Of a stretch of DNA of 14,952 bases, positions 5,738 through 12,162 are shown in pieces (the stretch's first letter is position 1; each line of letters opens with the position of its first letter). Below the pieces are notes generated by a model. The model saw nothing but the letters and a program-made list of their open reading frames with translations. It was not told where the DNA came from and ran no database searches. This DNA is from Candidatus Saccharibacteria bacterium UBA3225 (lineage in GTDB: Bacteria; Patescibacteriota; Saccharimonadia; Saccharimonadales; Saccharimonadaceae), in assembly GCA_002363515.1 (NCBI GenBank), contig DEVX01000042.1:1-14952 (forward strand), read 5' to 3'. Both the position numbers and the translations under genes were made by a program.

Positions 5738-8614
5738 ATGGCAAATAAATCTTCGATAGACGACCAGAATGTGATTAGAATTCGCGGCGCACGAGCTAAT
5801 AATCTCAAGAATATTGATATTGATATTCCGCGCGACAAGCTAGTCGTAATAACGGGACTTTCCGGCTCGGGTAAGTCTTCCCTGGCCTTCGATACGATTT
5901 ATGCCGAAGGGCAACGCCGCTATGTCGAGTCGTTATCTTCTTATGCACGCATGTTTTTGGGCGTAATGGATAAGCCAGACGTAGATATGATTACAGGTCT
6001 TTCGCCGGCGATTTCGATTGATCAAAAGTCCACTTCTCGCAACCCGCGCTCGACCGTAGCTACGGTGACTGAGATTTATGATTACTTGCGTCTGCTTTTT
6101 GCGCGTATTGGTGTGCCGCATTGTCCAATTTGCCACTCTGAAGTGGCGCGTCGGACGGTGCAGGATATTATTGACCAGGTGATGGCTTGGCCAACCGCAT
6201 CGAAGCTAATGGTGTTGGCGCCGATAGTTTCGCAAAAGAAAGGCTCTTTCTCACATATTGGTGAGCAGTATTTGGCTAAGGGCTTTGCGCGAGCGCGTGT
6301 GGATGGTGTGATTTATGCTCTCGATGAATGGCCAGAACTAGACAAGAATCTGCGTCATGATATTGAGATTATCGTAGATCGTTTTGTGATGGCACCAGAT
6401 TTGGAAAGTCGTGTCTCGCAGTCGGTCGAGCAGGCTTTGGATTTGGGTGATGGCATTATGCAAGTTTTATGCATTAAAGACAACTCGACGGCGATTGGTC
6501 AGAACAATATCAATACTAACGGTGCGGAGATTGTTACCTATTCGCAACGTTATGCCTGCCCAAACCACCCAGACGAATTGATCCCAGAATTAGAGCCGCG
6601 CCTCTTCTCTTTTAATGCGCCACAAGGTGCCTGTCCGACTTGTACTGGTCTTGGTACGCGGATGGAAATCGATCCGTCATTAGTTTTGAACCCGAATCTG
6701 ACGATTGCCGAAGGTGGAATTCGTCCATATAACCGTATCAACCAGGATTCTTGGTGGCTAAAACGCCTAACAGCCGTAGGCGAGAAACACGGTTTTTCTA
6801 CGCGCGTGCCAATTCGTGAACTATCCGAAGACGCGATTCGTAAGATTCTTTATGGTACAGGTGACGATAAATATCATGTAAGGCTAAGCAACGGATATGA
6901 ATATGATTCAGTTTACGAAGGGGTTATTCCGAACCTCGAAAAACGTCATCGCGAAACAGAATCGGATTTTGTACGTAAAGATATTGAACGTTTTATGCGC
7001 GAGCGGGTTTGTCAGACTTGCCATGGAGCGCGCTTAAAGCCAGTGGTGCTAGCGATTACGATTCATGATTTAAACATTATGGATATGTGCGCGATGGATG
7101 TAGATCAGACTTTAGATGTGTTAAATTCAGATTTGGGCTTGACTGAAAATGAAGAAATAATTGCGCGACCAATCTTGAAAGAAATTAAGGCGCGCGTAGG
7201 GTTTATGAAAGATGTTGGCTTGAATTACCTTGAGCTTGGACGCTCGGCAGCAACGTTGTCGGGCGGTGAGGCGCAGCGCATTCGCTTGGCGACGCAGATT
7301 GGTTCTGGCCTGCAGGGGGTGCTTTATGTACTAGATGAGCCGTCGATTGGTCTACATCAGCGCGATAACGACCGTCTGATTGCAACATTAAAACATTTGC
7401 GTGATCTTAAGAATACCGTTATAGTGGTTGAGCACGATACGGATACGATAAAGCAAGCAGATTATTTGATAGATATTGGTCCAGGCGCCGGCGTGCATGG
7501 CGGCAAAGTGGTTTCGGCCGGTACGCCTGATGAGGTGGCGAAAGATCCAAATTCTGTAACAGGAAAGTATCTTTGCGGTAAAGCAAAAATAGAGGTGCCC
7601 AAGAAACGCCGCAAGCCGTCTGGGAAGTTCTTGGAAGTAATCGGTGCGCATGAAAATAATCTCAAAAATATCGACGTGAAGTTTCCGTTGGGCGTACTGA
7701 CTGTTGTTTCTGGTGTGTCTGGCTCTGGTAAATCTACTTTGGTAAATGAGATTTTGGCAAATGAATTACTGGCACGATTAAATCGCGCGCAGACTGTGCC
7801 GGGTGCACATGAGCGGATTGACGGCATTGAGTATCTTAATAAGGTGATCGTGATTGATCAATCGCCGATTGGCCGTACGCCACGCTCAAATGCGGCTACT
7901 TATACAGGAGTCTTTAATTATATTCGTGATTTATTTGCCGAGCAGCCAGAGGCGCAAGTGCGTGGCTACAAGCCTGGTCGCTTCTCTTTCAATGTTAAAG
8001 GTGGGCGTTGTGAGAACTGTCAGGGTGACGGCGTAATAAAGATTGAAATGCATTTCTTGCCAGATGTATTTGTGACCTGCGATGCTTGTCATGGTAAACG
8101 CTACAATCGAGAAGCGTTGGAAGTTAAGTTTAAAGGCAAAACGATTGCGGATGTGCTTGAAATGACGGTAGATGAGGCGGTAGATTTCTTCAAGAATTTG
8201 CCGTCAATTGCGGGAAAATTGCAGACACTACAAGAAGTTGGCTTAGGGTATATTCGCTTGGGTCAGCCTGCTACGACATTTTCTGGTGGCGAGGCGCAGC
8301 GTATTAAGCTTGCGACGGAATTGAGCCGCCGATCGACTGGCAAGACCTTGTATATCCTGGATGAGCCGACTACGGGCCTGCACTCAGATGACGTTAAAAG
8401 ATTGTTGTCGATTTTACAACGTTTAGTATCTGGTGGTAATTCGATGATAGTGATTGAGCATAATCTAGATGTAATAAAAAGTGCGGATTGGATTATTGAT
8501 ATGGGGCCTGAGGGTGGCCAGGGTGGCGGTAAGGTGGTAGCTACGGGTACGCCGGAAGATGTTGCGCGTAACTCGAAGTCTGAAACCGGTAAGTATTTGA
8601 AGGATATCCTATAA
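5738..8614 (+). CDS. uvrA: Excinuclease ABC subunit A
   Basis: 958 aa, full length for UvrA. It is the damage-sensing ATPase of nucleotide excision repair: a cytoplasmic dimer that loads UvrB on DNA lesions. It has two ABC ATPase halves. Walker A motifs are GLSGSGKSS near 40-48 and GVSGSGKST near 658-666. Signature motifs are LSGGEAQR near 506 and FSGGEAQR near 847. DEPSIGLH and DEPTTGLH are Walker B/D-loop motifs. Zinc-binding cysteine pairs appear near 129 (CPIC), 273-305 (CPNHP and CPTC), 425 (CQTC) and 758 (CENC with CDAC). The start is ATG 5738 (MANKSS): an in-frame TTG at 5711 lies inside the promoter, between the -35 and -10 boxes, so it cannot be on the main transcript. No clear terminator follows; the next gene has its own promoter. 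Confidence 0.97.
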   Translation: MANKSSIDDQNVIRIRGARANNLKNIDIDIPRDKLVVITGLSGSGKSSLAFDTIYAEGQRRYVESLSSYARMFLGVMDKPDVDMITGLSPAISIDQKSTSRNPRSTVATVTEIYDYLRLLFARIGVPHCPICHSEVARRTVQDIIDQVMAWPTASKLMVLAPIVSQKKGSFSHIGEQYLAKGFARARVDGVIYALDEWPELDKNLRHDIEIIVDRFVMAPDLESRVSQSVEQALDLGDGIMQVLCIKDNSTAIGQNNINTNGAEIVTYSQRYACPNHPDELIPELEPRLFSFNAPQGACPTCTGLGTRMEIDPSLVLNPNLTIAEGGIRPYNRINQDSWWLKRLTAVGEKHGFSTRVPIRELSEDAIRKILYGTGDDKYHVRLSNGYEYDSVYEGVIPNLEKRHRETESDFVRKDIERFMRERVCQTCHGARLKPVVLAITIHDLNIMDMCAMDVDQTLDVLNSDLGLTENEEIIARPILKEIKARVGFMKDVGLNYLELGRSAATLSGGEAQRIRLATQIGSGLQGVLYVLDEPSIGLHQRDNDRLIATLKHLRDLKNTVIVVEHDTDTIKQADYLIDIGPGAGVHGGKVVSAGTPDEVAKDPNSVTGKYLCGKAKIEVPKKRRKPSGKFLEVIGAHENNLKNIDVKFPLGVLTVVSGVSGSGKSTLVNEILANELLARLNRAQTVPGAHERIDGIEYLNKVIVIDQSPIGRTPRSNAATYTGVFNYIRDLFAEQPEAQVRGYKPGRFSFNVKGGRCENCQGDGVIKIEMHFLPDVFVTCDACHGKRYNREALEVKFKGKTIADVLEMTVDEAVDFFKNLPSIAGKLQTLQEVGLGYIRLGQPATTFSGGEAQRIKLATELSRRSTGKTLYILDEPTTGLHSDDVKRLLSILQRLVSGGNSMIVIEHNLDVIKSADWIIDMGPEGGQGGGKVVATGTPEDVARNSKSETGKYLKDIL

Positions 8615-8641
8615 ACGAGACATAGCTAGAGGTGCTTACGC

Positions 8642-8670
8642 TTGTCATCCCCTGTTATTTAGGGTAAAAT
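8642..8670 (+). promoter_or_regulatory. Promoter of the bL25 gene
   Basis: TTGTCA (8642-8647), a 17-nt spacer and TAAAAT (8665-8670). The predicted start is near 8677, leaving a leader of about 23 nt with a short SD-like AGGA about 9 nt before the ATG at 8700. Confidence 0.65.
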
Positions 8671-8699
8671 ATGCACAAGGATAAAATAGGAAAAATTTT

Positions 8700-9365
8700 A
8701 TGAGCGAAGATAAATTGTCTCTCGCGAAACGCGAGTTGACTGGTAAAAAAGTTAAAGGTTTGCGCGAACAGGGATTAATTCCTTCTGTTGTGTTTGGTGG
8801 CGGTAATGACCCTATTTTGACGCAATCACCTTACAATGAGACTGAAAAAGTTCTTTTGAACGCTGGCTATCACTCGCCAATTGATTTGGATATTGCTGGC
8901 AAAAAACAGATGGCGCTAGTAAAGGTCGTTCATCTTGATCCTGTGAAAGGAACGATTCAGAATGTAGAATTTCAGGCAATCTCCGCAAATCAGGTCGTAG
9001 AGGCGACTACTCCGATTGAAATCGTTGACTTTGAAAAGTCTGACGCAAGCAAGGCTCATTTGACGATCCTTCAGGTTATGGAGGAAATTGACGTCAAGGC
9101 TAAGCCGGCCGATCTTCCAGAGGCTATTATTGTTGACGCTTCTGGTTTGAAGACTGTTGAAGATGGCATTACGATTGCCGATCTTAAGCTTCCGAAGGGT
9201 GTTGAATTAGCTGACAAAGAGCTCGATCCGGAAACCGCCATTGCGAATGTCTATGATCCAGCGCAAGAAGCCGCCGACCGCGAGGCTGAGGCGGAAGCTG
9301 ACAAGGCTGCCGAAGAAGCTCGCGCTGCAGAAGCGGAAGCTGCCGCAAGCGAAAAAGCCGAATAA
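8700..9365 (+). CDS. rplY: 50S ribosomal protein bL25, CTC/TL5 type
   Basis: 221 aa. The N-terminal 95 residues match the L25/Ctc 5S-rRNA-binding domain: an LTGKKVKGLREQGLIPSVVFG stretch at about 13-33, then HLDPVKGTIQNVEF at about 78-91. Residues about 96-185 match the C-terminal beta domain of the long TL5/CTC form (PIEIV, then DLPEAIIVDASGL, then ITIADLKLPKGV). The last 35-40 residues are a low-complexity Ala/Glu tail (repeats of EAEA, AAEEA), probably helical and disordered; such tails are common in this form and vary between species. The protein sits on the 5S rRNA of the large subunit. It has its own promoter and a strong terminator, so it is monocistronic between uvrA and the TetR gene. 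Confidence 0.93.
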   Translation: MSEDKLSLAKRELTGKKVKGLREQGLIPSVVFGGGNDPILTQSPYNETEKVLLNAGYHSPIDLDIAGKKQMALVKVVHLDPVKGTIQNVEFQAISANQVVEATTPIEIVDFEKSDASKAHLTILQVMEEIDVKAKPADLPEAIIVDASGLKTVEDGITIADLKLPKGVELADKELDPETAIANVYDPAQEAADREAEAEADKAAEEARAAEAEAAASEKAE

Positions 9366-9383
9366 GACTATCCTAGTTTTAGT

Positions 9384-9413
9384 AAAGCAGGACATTAAAC
9401 GTCCTGCTTTTTG
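9384..9413 (+). terminator. Rho-independent terminator of the bL25 gene
   Basis: A perfect 10-bp stem AAAGCAGGAC/GTCCTGCTTT with a 7-nt loop ATTAAAC, followed by further Ts (to 9412). It begins 18 nt after the stop codon. Confidence 0.93.
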
Positions 9414-9453
9414 TTGTGGTATTTGTATTGTAGGTCATTTGTCCGCCATATTT

Positions 9454-9482
9454 TTGCATTATAATGGTCAGTTAGTTATAAT
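9454..9482 (+). promoter_or_regulatory. Promoter of the TetR-family gene, with a doubled -10-like box
   Basis: TTGCAT (9454-9459), a 17-nt spacer and TATAAT (9477-9482). A second TATAAT lies at 9460-9465, giving a TTATAATGG direct repeat with a 17-nt step. CCAT (9446-9449) and ATGG (9464-9467) could form part of an autoregulatory operator, but this is weak. Confidence 0.55.
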
Positions 9483-9508
9483 GGCGTAAATAATGAGGAC
9501 AAAGACAG

Positions 9509-10087
9509 ATGAGACACGAGGTTGCTAGCTATAATACCAGAAAACTTCTTTCCACTACCCTAAAGGTTATCATGAAAGATAAAGATCTTTCTAAGATATC
9601 CGTAAGCGAAGTGGCCGAGGCGGCGAAGGTGAATCGGAAGACTTTTTACTACCATTTTAATGACATTTATGATTTATTAGCTTGGACCTTGGAGACTGAA
9701 TCGATAAATCTAGTACGCTCTTTTGATCTAACAGTTGATTACAAGAGGGCAATAAAAATTACGCTTGACTATATGGAGCAAAATTCGGAATTTATGGGTA
9801 ATATAATGAAGTCGTATGCGCGAAACGAGGTGCGGCACTTCTTATATAAGGATCTTCACGACATATTCCTCAAGACAATTAAGGACATTGCTAAACGGAA
9901 TAATGCTTTTATCGAAAAAGAATATGCTGATTTTATTTCTGGCTTCTCGACTGAGGCCATAGCGGGCATGATTATGCACTGGGTGAGTAATCCGGTTTCT
10001 TTTGAACGTGCGAAGGTTGAGAAATATTTGGCGCGCATATTCCGTGTTACGGTCGAGAATTTGATTGAAGAAGAAGCTAGGCGTTAA
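9509..10087 (+). CDS. TetR/AcrR-family transcriptional regulator
   Basis: 192 aa. The N-terminal helix-turn-helix spans about residues 30-55: ISVSEVAEAAKVNRKTFYYH then FNDIYDLLAW. The RxTFYYHFxDxYDLL signature is typical of TetR proteins, particularly the DhaS-like group. Residues 60-190 are helical and should form the ligand-binding and dimerisation domain; the ligand is unknown. The ATG at 9509 has GAGG 10 nt upstream and a promoter at 9454-9482. Its target is not evident. The following 215-aa gene, 121 nt downstream with its own promoter, or the gene itself are the simplest candidates. I see no clear terminator after it, only a G-rich stretch and a T-run near 10100-10117. Confidence 0.9.
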   Translation: MRHEVASYNTRKLLSTTLKVIMKDKDLSKISVSEVAEAAKVNRKTFYYHFNDIYDLLAWTLETESINLVRSFDLTVDYKRAIKITLDYMEQNSEFMGNIMKSYARNEVRHFLYKDLHDIFLKTIKDIAKRNNAFIEKEYADFISGFSTEAIAGMIMHWVSNPVSFERAKVEKYLARIFRVTVENLIEEEARR

Positions 10088-10125
10088 GATTCACTTTTAG
10101 CGGGGCGGTATTTTTTGTTGGCGTA

Positions 10126-10153
10126 TTGACTAATTATAAAAAAGTTATATAAT
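10126..10153 (+). promoter_or_regulatory. Promoter of the 215-aa gene
   Basis: TTGACT (10126-10131), a 16-nt spacer and TATAAT (10148-10153). The predicted start is near 10160, giving a leader of about 49 nt. The leader contains TTTTTGCTCTTT (10180-10191), also found at 3858-3869 in the leader of membrane protein A, and a full AAGGAGGT SD at 10195-10202. Confidence 0.75.
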
Positions 10154-10208
10154 AGACAGGCTATAAGATACTCGTTGTATTTTTGCTCTTTTCCAAGGAG
10201 GTAAAAAG

Positions 10209-10856
10209 ATGAAAAAAGCAATTGTCAAACCCGTAGTTGAGGCCATAAAGAATGGCGACGTAGAAAAGCTGAAGGGTATTTTCTCCGAGGTTGGTATACG
10301 GCCTGGAGGGGATGCGCGCGCGATGTATCGCGACGTTTATGCGGCGTCAGCGCTCAGTAGCGCTACGATCTTTGCGTACGAGGGGAAAGTAAGTCCCGCC
10401 ATGGCGGAGCTGCTGGTTGAATATCTTTGGGGGTGCGTGCGTCAGACGATGGTATGGAATTATTACCTGATTGCTCGTGGGGTCGGTAACAATGCGGACC
10501 CTGAACTGATTCCCGAGAAAGTGCGTGAGGCAATCCAGCAGACTACGTACGGCGATGAAGCAGCCAAGGCTATTGACGAAATGGATGCGGCTTCCTATGA
10601 TAACATGATCGCTTATCTGTTGAAAGCGGATGTCAGGACATTCAATGAGCGTTTTATGCGCGACATATTTATGTATATCCTGAAGAAGGAGCCCATTCCG
10701 ATGCCGCTGTTTTTGACAATCCTTTCGATTGCGGTCGAGGATTCCGTGCAGAGCAGTCCGTTTGGTATGTATGATGTCGGCTTTGGTCTTGGCGGAATTG
10801 GTGCCCTCATGAATTCGAGTACGTCGCTGATTGATCTGCTCCGCGGGATGAGCTGA
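10209..10856 (+). CDS. Protein of unknown function (215 aa)
   Basis: 215 aa, predicted soluble and mostly helical, with no signal peptide. A hydrophobic helix at about 168-182 (PMPLFLTILSIAV) and a Gly-rich stretch at about 192-204 (GFGLGGIGALM) lie near the C-terminus. The first 35 residues (KPVVEAIKNGDVEKLKGIF) resemble the start of helical-repeat proteins, but no repeat or known domain could be confirmed. The start is secure: a full-consensus AAGGAGGT SD lies 6 nt before the ATG. The gene has its own promoter and terminator. It looks more GC-rich than the neighbouring TetR gene by eye, which could mean a different origin; this was not measured. It is probably a real, well-expressed lineage-specific protein of unknown role. 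Confidence 0.8.
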   Translation: MKKAIVKPVVEAIKNGDVEKLKGIFSEVGIRPGGDARAMYRDVYAASALSSATIFAYEGKVSPAMAELLVEYLWGCVRQTMVWNYYLIARGVGNNADPELIPEKVREAIQQTTYGDEAAKAIDEMDAASYDNMIAYLLKADVRTFNERFMRDIFMYILKKEPIPMPLFLTILSIAVEDSVQSSPFGMYDVGFGLGGIGALMNSSTSLIDLLRGMS

Positions 10857-10893
10857 TCGCCTCGTCGCATACTATTATCTCCAAAAAAATGTC

Positions 10894-10919
10894 GCGCCTC
10901 CTTCGTGGAGGCGCTTTTT
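10894..10919 (+). terminator. Rho-independent terminator of the 215-aa gene
   Basis: A perfect 8-bp stem GCGCCTCC/GGAGGCGC with a TTCGT loop, then TTTTT. It begins 37 nt after the stop codon. Confidence 0.9.
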
Positions 10920-10979
10920 CTATTATCGAAGTTTAGACAATAGGAGTTCTCTCTGATGGTTGCCGAAAGGTAAATTTGA

Positions 10980-10985
10980 TATAAT
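10980..10985 (+). promoter_or_regulatory. Extended -10 box for the 152-aa gene
   Basis: TGA-TATAAT; TTGCCG at 10960-10965 is a poor -35 at a short 14-nt spacing, so the promoter may rely on the extended -10. The predicted start is near 10992, giving a leader of about 80 nt. GATATA-N7-TATATC (10996-11014) lies just after the start and could be an operator or a weak hairpin. Confidence 0.5.
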
Positions 10986-11073
10986 TGGTTGTGTTGATAT
11001 AGGTGAGATATATCAGGTACTATTACAGGTCGTTTGGTTGGGCTTTACATAAGAATATTAGGGAGAGGGGGTG

Positions 11074-11532
11074 ATGCGTGTGGCTGTTAGACTTTATCCT
11101 GACATTATCGTAGCGGCTCGAGTAAAGGATAGTTTAGAAGATATTGTTCTAATCTGCAAAGATAATGGGAGAATGGGGTCGAACCATTTCTTCAAAGAAG
11201 TTTTTGAAGTATATGTTTCCGTAGGCGATTGTTTGCGCCATCAAAGACTTTATCTGAAGAGGGGTCTCGGGAATGCTTTTCTCGGCTTCGATGGAAAAGA
11301 TTGGACGGCGGATGATTATAGATTCTACTTTGAAGAGAATTCTAAGATATTCCGCAGCATCGGCACAGATAAGTACGCGGTAAATCTGGGAAATAGTTTC
11401 AGCAGTTTAGATACCTTGGAGAATGAAGAGGTTTATTCGCGCATTGCGAATTTTTGCTTCGGGCTACTTCTGCAAGAAACATATGATCCTATGGTCCTTG
11501 AAAAGTTTGGTATTATGTATTCCGCCACGTGA
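11074..11532 (+). CDS. Protein of unknown function (152 aa)
   Basis: 152 aa, soluble, mixed alpha/beta by eye, no signal peptide or membrane helix, and no recognised domain. Visible features are an N-terminal MRVAVRLYPDIIVAARVKDS, a GNAFLGFDGKDW segment near 64-75 and a C-terminal hydrophobic FCFGLLLQ. ATG 11074 is preferred over the adjacent in-frame GTG 11071. The purine-rich GGGAG at 11061-11065 is 8 nt upstream of the ATG; a second G-run at 11067-11071 abuts it. It is flanked by its own -10 box and a terminator at 11595-11621. It belongs with the neighbouring 215-aa and 80-aa genes as lineage-specific and of unknown role; the shared neighbourhood does not prove shared function. Confidence 0.75.
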   Translation: MRVAVRLYPDIIVAARVKDSLEDIVLICKDNGRMGSNHFFKEVFEVYVSVGDCLRHQRLYLKRGLGNAFLGFDGKDWTADDYRFYFEENSKIFRSIGTDKYAVNLGNSFSSLDTLENEEVYSRIANFCFGLLLQETYDPMVLEKFGIMYSAT

Positions 11533-11540
11533 GCTTGGTT

Positions 11541-11562
11541 TTAGCTGAAGAAGTTTAGCTAA
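11541..11562 (+). other. Small inverted repeat after the 152-aa gene
   Basis: TTAGCT-N10-AGCTAA, perfect 6-bp arms, 8 nt after the stop codon. It is too AT-rich and lacks a tight T-run, so it is not a convincing terminator; the stronger one follows at 11595. Confidence 0.3.
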
Positions 11563-11594
11563 TTCTCTTTATACTCATATCGAACAACTAGGCG

Positions 11595-11621
11595 CCGCAT
11601 CCGTGAAGGGTGCGGTTTTTT
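11595..11621 (+). terminator. Rho-independent terminator of the 152-aa gene
   Basis: An 8-bp stem CCGCATCC/GGGTGCGG (one T-G wobble) with a GTGAA pentaloop and a seven-T run. It is similar in sequence to the hairpin at 12112-12140 (about 21 of 25 bases), so the two may be copies of one element. Confidence 0.88.
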
Positions 11622-11675
11622 CATAGTGACGCCAACGGCTTAGTAAATAGTTATTACTACTAGACTATTTGACAA

Positions 11676-11703
11676 GAAAAAGTCTCCCCTTCTTGGGGAG
11701 ACT
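11676..11703 (-). terminator. Rho-independent terminator of the 80-aa acidic protein gene
   Basis: A perfect 9-bp stem AGTCTCCCC/GGGGAGACT, with an AAGAA loop on the minus strand followed by TTTTCTT. It lies about 30 nt past the stop at 11733 and faces the plus-strand terminator at 11595-11621. Confidence 0.88.
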
Positions 11704-11732
11704 ATGGGTGACGAATGCGCGGATGTGGATGA

Positions 11733-11975
11733 TTAACGGATTACCTGTGTCTCGAAATCGTTCGGGTCATCTTCTTCGTCTTCCTCCTCCTCTTCCTCTT
11801 CGTCGTCTTCGCAATCATCTTCGCCGTCTTCGTAGTCGTCTTCGCCGTCTTCATAGTCTTCGTCGTCATAGCCATCATCGTCGTAGTCATGGCCGTTGTT
11901 GCGGCTGGAAGTATTTTTGGCGACGATCATTCCTGCGATAAAACCAACTACGAGTGAAATGATTACTTTGCTCAT
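11733..11975 (-). CDS. Small membrane-anchored, extremely acidic protein (80 aa)
   Basis: 80 aa. A single hydrophobic segment at 4-19 (VIISLVVGFIAGMIVA) is followed by Lys and a short polar stretch. Residues 30-71 are then almost entirely Asp, Glu, Tyr and Gly, with two tandem DYEDGED heptads, a related DCEDDEE, and an EEEEEEEDEEDD run. The tail is surely disordered and strongly negative; it could bind cations, mimic nucleic acid or contact basic partners. The side of the membrane it faces cannot be fixed. It superficially resembles small YtxH-like anchored proteins at the N-terminus only. ATG 11975 is chosen because AGAGGAGGG lies about 7 nt upstream; an in-frame ATG at 12023 has no SD and would add 16 codons. 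It has its own promoter and terminator. Confidence 0.75.
   Translation of the reverse strand: MSKVIISLVVGFIAGMIVAKNTSSRNNGHDYDDDGYDDEDYEDGEDDYEDGEDDCEDDEEEEEEEDEEDDPNDFETQVIR
11768..11886. repeat. Trinucleotide-rich polypurine/polypyrimidine tract inside the acidic gene
   Basis: On the plus strand this is mostly TCN triplets (TCT, TCC, TCG), with 21-nt units TCGCCGTCTTCGTAGTCGTC and TCGCCGTCTTCATAGTCTTC in tandem near 11820-11865. It encodes the Asp/Glu tail. Such tracts can change length by slippage in steps of three without breaking the frame. Confidence 0.6.
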
Positions 11976-12015
11976 ATTTTTCCCTCCTCTAATATGAACC
12001 TCAGTTAAAAGTGCC

Positions 12016-12033
12016 GTAGCCAAGAGAAGCTAC
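12016..12033 (-). other. Small hairpin in the leader of the acidic protein gene
   Basis: GTAGC-N8-GCTAC, perfect 5-bp arms, in the roughly 60-nt leader between the promoter and the SD. It is short, so its significance is uncertain. Confidence 0.25.
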
Positions 12034-12044
12034 ATATTTTGTAT

Positions 12045-12071
12045 ATTATAATAGAATTGGTATTTTGTCAA
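12045..12071 (-). promoter_or_regulatory. Promoter of the 80-aa acidic protein gene
   Basis: TTGACA (12071-12066, minus strand) and TATAAT (12050-12045) at a short 15-nt spacing, or TAATAT at 17 nt. A leader of roughly 60 nt precedes the SD. Confidence 0.55.
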
Positions 12072-12111
12072 AAGTATTATACGGTTTATTTAAAGAAGTT
12101 GGAAAGTAATA

Positions 12112-12140
12112 AAAACCGCATCTGTAAAGAATGCGGTTTT
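12112..12140 (-). terminator. Rho-independent terminator of the aldolase fusion gene
   Basis: A 10-bp stem AAAACCGCAT/ATGCGGTTTT with a 9-nt loop. On the minus strand it ends in TTTTTATT, 22 nt after the stop codon at 12163. The T-runs on both sides mean it could work in both directions. Confidence 0.88.
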
Positions 12141-12162
12141 AAATGACATAAAATCTTATTGA

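Noticed and set aside
5550..5744. Minus-strand 64-codon open frame over the terminator and uvrA promoter
   Set aside because: It runs through the paralogue B terminator and the uvrA promoter with no SD or recognisable product.
7388..7827. Minus-strand open frames of 87 and 121 codons inside uvrA
   Set aside because: They are antisense shadows of a well-conserved UvrA coding frame.
11669..11941. Plus-strand 90-codon Arg/Leu-rich open frame
   Set aside because: It is the complement of the Asp/Glu tract and starts inside the terminator of the acidic gene.
11976..12023. Upstream ATG extending the acidic protein by 16 codons
   Set aside because: The internal ATG at 11975 has AGAGGAGGG at proper spacing, and the extension would hide the N-terminal membrane anchor.
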